A stretch of DNA of 64,000 nucleotides. Origin: Toxorhynchites rutilus septentrionalis (lineage: Eukaryota; Arthropoda; Insecta; Diptera; Culicidae). Positions 24,189 to 34,200 of the stretch are shown here, one piece after another; the stretch's first letter is position 1, and every line of letters starts with the position of its first letter. The stretch spans positions 75,619,935 to 75,683,934 of the forward strand of contig NC_073744.1 of assembly GCF_029784135.1 (NCBI RefSeq). Reading direction: 5' to 3'. Under the pieces are notes generated by a model that saw nothing but the letters and a program-made list of their open reading frames with translations, was not told the origin of the DNA and ran no database searches. The translations under genes were made by a program, and so were the position numbers.

Positions 24189-25353
24189 AGGAGATGCATT
24201 TAAGTGAAAATTAGCATTTTGAGCTTGACAGTTATTCTTTAGACAAAAACTGTCTTAGACAAAGTTGTTACTCATGATAGAGCGCTCGTTTTAATGTTGT
24301 CAAAAATAGGGTGACCAAAATTGTCGATGAAATAAAAAATCTAACTTTCTTATCTTTATAGATAGAGGTAAACATAGTTTGACAATGTTGTAGCTCCAAT
24401 TATTTGAGACATCTTTGTAAAACAAAGTTTTTCTCTATCTCTTGAAATAACCGATATAGCGTCTTTTTTCTAAGTTACGTTAGGGTCACCATGAAAAAAA
24501 CTGTTTTTTTTTGCTCTTACTTTTATATTTCAAGTTTTACATGCAAACTGGCTTCGAAAAACTTTTAGAGTTTACTTTTACAAACATTTTCCGATGCAGA
24601 ACTTGTCAATATCTCAATTCTACTCAAAGTTATTGATATTTCTTCCCAAAAAAAAAACCTGTTCTTTTCATTTGTTTGTCATTCTTACTCTACATGATGT
24701 GTGATTTTCAAAACTATGTTATTTTTTGTGTTTGAGTAAATTAAAATTGAAATCATGAGTTTTTGGGTAAAAAAAAACCATCAATAACTTTGAGTAGGAT
24801 TAGAATATAGACAAGTTCTGCGTCGCAAAATGTTGGTATTGATAAGCTCTAAAAGTTGTACGAAGACAGTTTTGATGTAGAATTTGAAATATAATGGTTA
24901 AAGCAGAAAAAAACACGTATTTTCATGGTCACCCTAATGCAACTTAGAAAAAAGCGTCAAATTGTATTAGTAAGCTCTAAAAGTCTTTCGAAGACAGTTT
25001 GCATGTAAAATTTGAAATATAAAAGTTAGAGCAAAAAACAGTTTTTTTCATGGTGACCCTAACGTAACTTAGAAAAAAGGCGCTAAATCGGTTATTTCAA
25101 GAGATAGAGAAAAACTTTGTTCTGCAAAGATGTCTCAAATAATTGGAGCTACAACATTGTCGAACTATGTTTACCTCTATCTATAAAGATAAGAAAGTTA
25201 GATTGTTCATTTCATCGACAATTTTGGTCACCCTATTTTTGACAACATAAAAACGAGCGCTCTATCATGAGTAACAACTTTGTCTAAGACAGTTTTTGTC
25301 TAAAGAATAACTGTCAAGCTCAAAATAATAATTTCCACTTAAATGCTTCTCCT
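24189..25353. mobile_element. 1.17 kb fold-back element with long inverted arms
   Basis: Left arm 24189-24660 and right arm 24757-25353 are near reverse complements throughout. Outer ends are AGGAGATGCATTTAAGTG and CACTTAAATGCTTCTCCT. Internal landmarks pair in mirrored order: GCTTGACAGTTATTCTTTAG, CTCATGATAGAGCGCTCGTT, TAGGGTGACCAAAATTGTCG, ATCTCTTGAAATAACCGAT, TTAGGGTCACCATGAAAAAA. The right arm carries an extra tandem copy of about 129 bp (units starting at 24845 and 24974). About 100 bp in the middle is unpaired. It has no transposase. It is a fold-back MITE or a recent inverted duplication, and a transcript would form a long hairpin RNA. Confidence 0.85.
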
Positions 25354-25654
25354 AGATCTCGACGTTTCTAGATGACAGTAGATCTCGACGTTTTCATGCA
25401 ATTTTAAGACATTTGGCATAAAAAAAATGGTAGAAAAGCCCGATTTCCTTTACTCCCTCCTTGGATGATTTTTCGATTTTCAAAAAACCCAAACTTTGAC
25501 CGCTTTGCGCAACCCTCCCTTAAATCCGATTGAGCTGACATTTTGCATAGGGTGTTCGAGCTGGTGAACATTTTGTATATGATAACTTTTGAAATTTTAG
25601 GATCGATTTTTCCCATACATTCATTGTCACCCTAATTGACATGTTTGTGTGATT
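25354..25654. other. Non-coding; short tandem TAGATCTCGACGTTT
   Basis: TAGATCTCGACGTTT occurs at 25353 and again at 25380. The rest, including CGCTTTGCGCAACCCTCCC, vaguely resembles the MITE at 28279-28537. Confidence 0.35.
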
Positions 25655-25848
25655 TCAATAGCCTGTTTTCAAAGCATTTTTTGAGCCATTGAAATAAGTT
25701 GAAATAAGTCAATCATATAACTCTTGGGCATTTTGTGTTTCAAATGAAAAGATGATCATACCACTCCGTTCAGTCAACAAAGAGTTATTACCGTTCAAAA
25801 CCTTGCATTCCAAGCGTCACGCTCTCGTTTCGAAACTATAAATTTAAA
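25655..25848 (+). repeat. Dispersed repeat R5, copy 1
   Basis: TTTTTGAGCCATTGAAA, AACCTTGCATTCCAAGCG and ACGCTCTCGTTTCGAA match 37895-38085 in order. Confidence 0.6.
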
Positions 25849-26181
25849 CCCCGGTATAGAAAGGAAAGACGTAGTACTACGTTAAAACTGCTGCAAAATC
25901 TCAATGAATTATCAACATCATCATTTGAATTTTTATTATTTTCTTAAAACAATGAGAAAGTCCGAAAGACTATCAACATCGGAAAACAATCAAATCCAAA
26001 TATGAGTGTCACTTCACGGTGAAAACTAACGATAAAACGATTTTTTTAAATATAACTTTTGATTCACTCTGCCGATTTGCGAACTTTCTGAACTTTCTAG
26101 GAAAAATATAAAATTTTCACTTTCATGCAATTCCATGGTTTTTGTAGTATTGAGACCAAAAGACTGTTTATATATGCATTA

Positions 26182-26342
26182 GGGCGGCAATCAAGCAAAC
26201 CATTTGTCATGCGAAAATGCGAAAACAGAATAGAAACTGAGAGAGGTTGGCGTCGACATCATGCCTCATACCGTATGTTTCTATTCAGTTTTCACATTCA
26301 CGCATGACAATTGTCATGACAAATAATTTGCTTGGCGGCAAT
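26182..26342. mobile_element. Small fold-back MITE
   Basis: Left arm GGCGGCAATCAAGCAAACCA then TTTGTCATGCG. Right arm CGCATGACAATTGTCATGAC then AAATAATTTGCTTGGCGGCA, its imperfect reverse complement, with AGAATAG/CTATTC nearer the centre. About 160 bp, non-coding. Confidence 0.55.
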
Positions 26343-28278
26343 GGATGCATGGAAAAAAAAATCATCATCGAATTTCAAAAATCGACCATGTACATTTTGT
26401 TTTTTGGCAACTAGATCTGATATCTAGCTACATGCCTGATTTTTTTGAGCGCGAAAACATCAAAAACTATTCATTTTTGAGCCATTTTCGTGTTAACAAC
26501 TATCATTTTAGAGCAGTAAGAGCAAATTTCCCGAAAAGTCGTTGAAAAACAATCGATTTGTTGAAGTTTTCAATATATATTAACTGTTTAGGACCTGCTG
26601 AGTCTGATTATGAGTTTTTTAGTTGTTTTTGTTGAAACTGACATCAAAAATTCAAATATATAAAACACTAAATTTACCATCAAGTGTTTACCGCTAGAAG
26701 GGCAGGTGGCAACTATATTGCCACCAACATTTTACGCTAGTATTTAACATTATAATGTATTTAATTTTTCAAGGCTAGAGGCAAATTAACTTTCGAGTTT
26801 GGAGCCTCTTCAATACAAAAAAGCACAGTTTCTGTTCGATACAACATGAAGCATTACTTCGGCCAGCCCCTCGACGTGGAAGGTTTTGCGGCATGGGTTG
26901 CCGCAAAACCAAATTGGGATTTTTTAGCCACTAACACCTAGAAAAGGAAAATATAAACAAACAAACAATGAATGGAAGGTATAGAGGGATAATAAAATAT
27001 AGGAAAGTATTGAAATTATTACAGCCAAAGAATTCAAAGGGAATAGGAAAACCAAATATAATTGAAAGGATTACCAATTTGTGGCTACAAATCCAAATTG
27101 TATATAAAAGTGAAATAAACTGAATTGTAGAAAGGCGCTTTTTGAAAGGAATAAAGTGTCATCCACTGTAAAAATACTATATTGATTGCAAAAGGAAATT
27201 GCGGAGAAAAAATCAAAACGGAAATAACATTCCTAGTGCGAATATCGGGGATATATCGCAACCCGAGAGGAGCCAGACCAGAGGGCAAGGGCCCGTATTC
27301 CAAGTAAACAGTTTCTTTATACCACTACTACTGCGAAGCCTGCTGTGTAAACCAGTCGCGTTTGAATTGCTCGTTCAAAATGCAAATGCAGTGCGGGAGA
27401 AGGAAAGAGGTAAAATATCACAACGAAAGCTCCACCTTTGAAACGGGTAGCCAGCGCGTAGCCAACAGTCGTACGCAGTGGGTTTGGCCGACGCGATGTC
27501 TGAGAAGATCTAATGTCTCTGTAGCTTCATTTTAATATTCTTGAAAATCTTTGTTCTCAAAACTAAGAAGGCTCGAAAAAAACATGTACCGACAGTCGGA
27601 GAGTGTTTGTGAATGATTGAATCACATGTGCGCATTGTTGGTTTAAGGAGGTATTCTAGTGTAGATGCACGAGTTTCGGGCTCTTTTTCGAAATCCGAAA
27701 TATAAAACAAAGAATATTTTTGCTATCCATTCTCCATCATTATTTCCTTATCTATCTTTCAACAATAGATGAACGGGAAAAAATATTCTAATTAGAATAG
27801 TTACAAACTGATGAAGAGAGGTGACTCAAAAAAAGTTTTGCCATGGCGTACACGATTCCAGTCCTTCTAGTTATACGAAATAAAAAAAATCGAACAGATT
27901 TAGAATCAGTAAAGATGCCGCTATCGCATTAACCTCGGATAAGTCGAAAACTTGTTTTTGGCAAAATGGCGGCCATTTGAGGAACAAAATGTTGTTTAAA
28001 ACGTTTCTTCTTACGATTTCCATTTTTCTAAATAGTAAAATAAAAAATTAACGATTTTTTTTATATTGATTCATGCAATAGAGAAATGTATAAATTGTAT
28101 TTATATAAATTTGGAATAAATCGGTTCAAATATCGTGAGATATCGTGTACGTCAGTTTAAAAAAAGCTAGTTTCGAGAAAAACACGTTTAAAGCTAATTG
28201 TTATTCCTAAAATTCAGAAATAAAAATTTTGTTTGTCATAGATCGACTCACTTGGACCTGTTTTTTTCGGAATTCGCG
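26343..28278. other. Non-coding; one clean stem-loop
   Basis: 26882-26910 is a perfect 12-bp stem GGTTTTGCGGCA with loop TGGGT. The stretch near 27220-27440 is less AT-rich but no coding pattern can be supported. Confidence 0.4.
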
Positions 28279-28537
28279 TTAGGGTAGCAATGAAAATGGT
28301 AATCTTGATGTTTCATACGGGAGTCCCAGCAAAATGTTGATTTGCACGATAAAAAAAACTTTCTGGCACTCGGTCATTTTTCAGTCTGGAAAGTCGATTT
28401 TTGACCAAAAAAATGAAATTATTTTTTGCAAACTCCGATTTGGGCGATTTTACGGGTTTCGAAAAACCGTAAACCGCTTTGCATAGGGTCCCGTTCTAAA
28501 ATTCAAGATGACCATTTTCATTGGCACTCCCCTGTAA
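28279..28537. mobile_element. MITE with TTAGGGTAGCAATGAAAATG ends
   Basis: Left TTAGGGTAGCAATGAAAATG then GTAATCTTG. Right CAAGATGACCATTTTCATTG then GCACTCCCCTGTAA, an imperfect inverted repeat of about 30 bp. 259 bp, non-coding. Confidence 0.6.
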
Positions 28538-29651
28538 ATATATACGTTAGCCGGTTACTCTATCCGTACTGATCGTCAACTTGCACTAGCAACAATAGAT
28601 CCAGCTTCCATGGATGTATAAAACTTCTCCAGAAGTACAGAATCCTGGTGTTACTTCTTTTAGATTTTTTTTTCTTCTCGATGCTTCAGCTTATACATAC
28701 AGCATCTCTCTGGATTGCCAACCAGGACAACTCACAGTCACAGCACCACAGAATGCAGGCAATCCACACGTTCGAAGGGCAGTTCGTTCGACGGTTGGTG
28801 TAAGCCGGAAAAGCTGAACGAGTAAGGGAATCGTTGGGAAAAAGTTGGCCTCTCTGGTTTGCACATAGCATTTGCTTGCTGTGGGTGGCACAGGCTGCCC
28901 GGGAGTATGGTACCCTTCCTTGGGCTACGATGCGTCGTTTTGTGCGCCCTGATACGGTGCCAAGAAGGAAACATATTTCGAATTTTACAGCTCCTAATGG
29001 TTTCCGACTTGGGTGTGTGTGTTTGTGTGTCAGTGGAAGCTGAATGGGAAAACCGGAGCAGACTCTTGCCTCGGCTCTTTTATTTATTTATTTATTTACT
29101 AGTCTTCGAAATTGATCGTTCTTGTTTTCTGTTCAAAAATATTCACAGCTTATTCGTACCATTTTTCGCTTGGCGTTACATTTTTCATGCTTCTTTTCCT
29201 ATTTCTGTTAGCTCGAATCTCAGTTAGCTCACTCCATTCGTGTCCGTCCATTCGGACGAGGAAAATATCATTTCGTCTATTCCGTTTTGCCATCTTGGAA
29301 TCCCTCGGCAATGTCATTCGCTTTCTCCGGTACACGAGCGAAACGTTTGGATGTATAAATTTCAATTTCTTCGCGAATCGATTTCCGTACACCAAGTGTA
29401 TCAAACATTTCTGGATGACCTCAACCTGGTCCCGTTACGTTGTTTCTCAGCAAATAGTACTATTGCGCCGCTAATATACTAATTAGCGGAATTTCTATCC
29501 TCGTGCGAGTAAACACCCACATCGCAACTACTGTTGCGGTGCCCAGAAGAGCTGCTATCGATCGTGAATGTAAGTAGTGCTTCCCGACTCCCGCACGAGC
29601 GAAGAGCAAGGTAGCAGGCAGGAGGAAAGTACAGAGTTGTAGAACCGCGTC

Positions 29652-29689
<38 letters not shown>

Positions 29690-29821
29690 GATGGTCCATG
29701 CTATGCAAAACCGTAAGTAAGCGACTCAGCTGCAAAAGTCCTTGACAATAGTCATGAAAGTTTTCCCTTGTGACAGCTGATCCGCGTGGCATTCTCCCAT
29801 GTATACCTTGCTAATATAAAA
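28538..29821. other. Non-coding; (TC)n microsatellite
   Basis: TTTATTTATTTATTTA at 29083-29098 and (CT)n at 29655-29685. ORFs of 110-122 codons overlap these and look spurious. Confidence 0.45.
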
Positions 29822-30300
29822 TAGAGGTGATAAAAAGCACTAGTTATGCAACAGCGACCGTAGCTATGTGGGTAGAGTGGTCATGTTCAATAGCTTTGTA
29901 TACCATCTGGTCTGGGTTTAATCCCCGTTGACATCGTATGGCCTTTTTTTTTTGGTACAATTCCAAAAGAAATGAGAAGAGGAAAAAAGAAAGAGATGTC
30001 TGCTCCCATACATACAACCATTTTAAAGCTTTTGAAACAGTTCATTATCTGCTCATTTGATCCTTAACCCTTTCATTACGGCAGTGTGCTCCGCCGAAGT
30101 GCTACCCCTGTATGGAGCACTGCGCCGAAAAGTATGCACATCGCGCTGACGGGATCGAAGAGCAGTATGAATTCCATGTCGTCTAAAGACGACGCTCGTA
30201 CACACAGAATGTCGCGCGGATGTCGTCTATAGACGACGCTCGTAATGAAAGGGTTAAGCATACGAAAAAGCATTAAGCAATAAGTTGAACACGGGCGGAG
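29822..30300 (+). mobile_element. SINE-module element, copy 3 (partial, interrupted)
   Basis: 29822-30063 plus 30258 onward matches the middle of 22353-22953: TTATGCAACAG, TAGCTATGTGGGTAGAGTGG, GGGTTTAATCCCCGTTGACA, then ACGAAAAAGCATT. The left third of the element is missing. The TTAA-flanked MITE at 30068-30253 sits inside it. The uninterrupted copy near 22884 (CCCTTCAGCACACG) is the empty site. Confidence 0.65.
30068..30253. mobile_element. piggyBac-like MITE, intact ends, TTAA duplication
   Basis: Ends CCCTTTCATTACG and CGTAATGAAAGGG (13-bp perfect inverted repeat) between two exact TTAA sites (30064-30067, 30254-30257). 186 bp. Internally the palindrome GTCGTCTAAAGACGAC (30179) and its sister GTCGTCTATAGACGAC (30222) are each followed by GCTCGTA. 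The intact duplication and ends suggest recent mobilisation by a piggyBac-type transposase in trans. Confidence 0.85.
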
Positions 30301-30548
30301 CCCAAGTTGCAGTATTTCTCTGTTCCTCAATGTCCGTAAGGAGAACGCAGCAATTTTCTTTTCGAACGAGCGATTTACGCGGAATTTATTCGCAGTGGTA
30401 GAATAAAAAAATTCAACGCCACTTCAATAGTTGCTCGTTATTGACGGCACGGTTAGGTAAGCACAGCAATGCACAGAACGAATGCATGGAATGTATGTGA
30501 AAATGGGTATGCCTCCAATTTTCGTCAATTCAAACCATTTACAGACTA

Positions 30549-31126
30549 CACCCAAACTAGCAGAAATTGGCAGTTTGGCAGAAATGATGCCATTTAGTGT
30601 GATGGAGAGTCAAATGCGCAAATAATGAGCTATTTTATAGGCTTAGAAATGGTTTATATGTATGCGTGCAGACATCTTTTTCAGTTTTCTTTTCTCATTT
30701 CATTTGGTCTTGTGCCAAAAAAAAGTCCATACGACGTCAATGCGGATCGAACCAAGGCCGGCTGAAATACAAAGCTTTTTTTCACGACCACGCTATCCAC
30801 ATGACTAATGATGCTTCAGCAGTTGTCCAGCAAATACGTGATAATATTTCATCTGATTAGAAAATGAAATTGGGTGTTTTATAAGAGTAAAAAAGGAGCG
30901 CATGAAGGAGAACAATATCTATCTCGGTCTGGGCCGTGTATGCGGCAAAGTATGCGGAAAGCTTATTTGTCTTTTGTTTCGCTCGCTCGTATTAATCTTA
31001 TATTGCTTGTATATTATACAACTATTTACCAGTATTTGTGAGTCATGACATTTTCTGTTATGTTATGTCTCATTTAATGTCATAAAACGGGATGACAAGA
31101 CATGAGCTAAAAATTAATTTTGGGTG
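30549..31126 (-). mobile_element. TA-flanked element with SINE-like module, copy 2
   Basis: Ends CACCCAAACTAGC and TTAATTTTGGGTG between TA dinucleotides (30547-30548, 31127-31128). On the minus strand the module reads GTGGATAGCGTGGTCGTG then GGTTCGATCCG (30743-30753), a better B box than copy 1. The reverse-order match to 22353-22953 includes the ACCCAGACCGA/TCGGTCTGGG and GAGCGAGCGAAAC strings. Confidence 0.75.
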
Positions 31127-31129
31127 TAG

Positions 31130-31240
31130 GAATGCATATTTAACAAATCTTAGAGAAATTCTGTTTTGATTGATATGCAAATCATCAATAGCTGTTCATA
31201 GCAAAAAATAGCTATTAACGTTAAAACTATTTGGAACTCT
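31130..31240 (-). repeat. Repeat R2 fragment
   Basis: TTGATATGCAAATC, then AAAAATAGCTATTAACGTTA, matching 19600-19675 in orientation. Confidence 0.55.
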
Positions 31241-34200
31241 TACTGGAACTCCTGCTTCAATAAATTGCACGGCTTGAACGGAGTATTGCATTGTGTTATC
31301 AACACATGAATCATAGATTTTTCATTGTTTTGAAAATTATTGGTAGTAGAATCAGCTTCTCATTCCAGATAAGGCGTACCAAATTTACTGCCTCACGACA
31401 GTATTCCGAAGGCTGTAGCCTTCATTTTCCTATGGCAGCCTTTCGATTGATCAAATAATTCCTTATCTTTGACTATCTATTTTTTTAATGGTGAAAAGAA
31501 CGTCATCTGAGGGATGATCGTTGATCCTCCTATTTCTCAAAAAGCTGCAACCGAGAATCTTTTGTGTATATGTATGCAGGGCCTTACAAAGTCACATCGA
31601 CATATTAGCTTTCAATGATGAACGCCTCGTTCTAGCTCAATATATAGTTTCATCAATGTTTCACGATGCGTAAAGATTTTACCGATACAAATAAATCAAT
31701 CAGAAATCACTCTGGCTATAGTTAAATGAACAAGTGAAAAATCCTTTTCATCTCTCAATTTCGAAAATAACAGGAAAAAAAGTAAAAGATTCTATGCTTA
31801 GAGATACGAACGAAAGCTTGACGTAGAACTGCGATTACTCGTAACAATTGTTTTTCAATTTGGTTTTTTTAGTTGCTCAAAAAGCAGTATTTTCAACGCT
31901 TCTAATACTTCGAATGGTGGCCCTGTAAAGGCCATTTGTCCTAAGAACTGGATCCTTCAAACGAGCTATAAAAATTGAAGTGATAGAAAGAAACCAGAAT
32001 CGTTAGTCACTGATGCTGTCTATTTCCAATAGTGAACTATGATTTCAATAATCTTACACACGAAGGATGCCGCGAACAAAAGATTGGACAAAATCATCTT
32101 CATTCTCGAAGAAATATATTAACAGCTATTGAAAAAAATACCTGAATGTCTTCAATAGTCTCACTGAACAAATGCGTTATCATCTGAGATACGATAAATC
32201 ACTTTCGACATTGGAAGGAAGATTTAACCAGGGAACTTATTTCCTTGGATTTTTATTACTTTTCGAAATCTTGCCTTCAGGGCTCTCTTATGGGCAAGGT
32301 CCCTAGACTTTAACAAATCCAGACTAGGGCAGGCACTAACCCTCCAGAATCCGACGGCTACAGAATGGTCCGTCCGAGTGAAGTAAGTGGTCGGCTTTTC
32401 GGTTTGGGATTTGCTCTGTTTTTCTTACCAGCGTTTTCGAACTCCTTCCCTGTTAGGAGTTCTGGCGTTGCGGACGTTGGACTCGGCTGTTGGGTTCGGC
32501 TGGCTGGACTCGGCTGACTTGATCCTGGTTAACCTGGTTGATGGTTAACTTGATTTTGAGAAATAAATACGTCCTGGTTTGTTTCCGAAATTGAACTGAT
32601 TATTTCCTTGCTCCCATGAACTAAATTGAACTAACTTATTGAGTTAAAATTCGGACTATATAAACATGATTTTTTACTCTAGCAGGCTAGCTAGCGAGAA
32701 AACAGATCTCCCTTTCCTTTTCAGGTAACCAAAACCGCATCGGTTACCTGCCAGTTTATTTGCTACATAAAAGTCATTCCATCGTTTTACGATCTAACTA
32801 TTTGCTGACTGCCACCAAAGGAATTCCTATCTATATTTTCCTGTTCTTATCCTCCACTACACCACCCGCGTTGGATCCTAAATAAATATTTTGTATAAAT
32901 TTTGTTTCTTTGCCCTATTCCTTCTCCGCCCTTCGCGCTCATTCCATGCGCGATGAAGGGCGAGACCTAAAAAAACAATTTTTATCACCTCTCGAGTGGC
33001 CCATATAACGCTCTCGCCTTGGGTCTTGTCAAAACATGCTTCCCACGTAAAGGGTTTAAGTGGAAAACATCTAGCTAATTGCCGGGAATACATATTTACT
33101 TCTATTCCTTCGTCTAATGCGCTATCTCTGGCGCGCTTATCTTGGGAGCTATATAGAACAATTGAAGAATAGGAAGCGAAACATGTGGTTTCCTCCTGCT
33201 GGTATTATTTTGTTTATCGAATGCGCGTTGCGCTACAAATTTGACTTTTGATTATTTTAATTTATTTGTAGCCCTGCTATCTAAGCTGGGTTCTTAACAA
33301 AAAGATTTTATTGTCAATTATTCAAAATATATATTCTACCATAAACACGAGGAGCTTCTCCGGTATTCCAGTCCGCCACGAAAACATATGTAAGAACGAA
33401 GAAGGTCCCCAACAATTTGTAATTAATCGGGTTGTACACAAGGTTTCACTTGTGGCATGATCATGGAATGCGAGTTGTGAATAAAATCACAAAATCACTC
33501 ATATTTTGTTCGTCAATAGGGAAATAGTTAAACAGAGTGACTATTGACTCTCTTGTATTTACACCGGAAAAGGCTGAACGCAATGAGAGGCAACAACGAT
33601 TTTTCCAGATATGTGTTAGAAATCCCCTAAATTATCGTTGCATCCCATATTCAATTTCGTAAACTTACCATCCATATTGATGTAGATATTGAAGTAGATC
33701 ATTTGGAATTGAGCATTGTGAACGGATTTAAAAATGTAACAGTTAATCAATAAGTGATAAAATCATATATTTTTTTGAGTGTGAGTTTTAGAAACGACAT
33801 CGCAACATTTTTGGTAATGATTCGATCAGCCATCGATCCTGCATACTTCACAAAATCTGTGGTGAAACGCGGGATAGAAGGGTAAAGCAGCTGGGGATAA
33901 GACGAACAGTATAGGAAAAATAGCGATTTGTTTCCAAATAGAAATTTATGTTTCCAAAAATTTATTTTCTGTAGTTTAAACGGTGTCTGTAAACAGGGCC
34001 TGGAATATTCGAAGATGAAAAATGAAAATCGACTCTCCTTTAAATCGCTTTGCTTCGACTAGTACCATCTTACCCATACCTCCCTTACAAAAAACTACAA
34101 AACCGATAAACGTTCACGATTATCGTACTTCCGTCTTGTACACCGTGCGACATTAAATTTTATGGAAATATACACACACTGAATGGCCATTGTACCCTCC

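Noticed and set aside
32270..32680. Possible solo LTR (TATA-like box, repeated GGACTCGGCTG)
   Set aside because: No TG...CA ends with a target duplication, second LTR, primer site or gag-pol remnant could be found.
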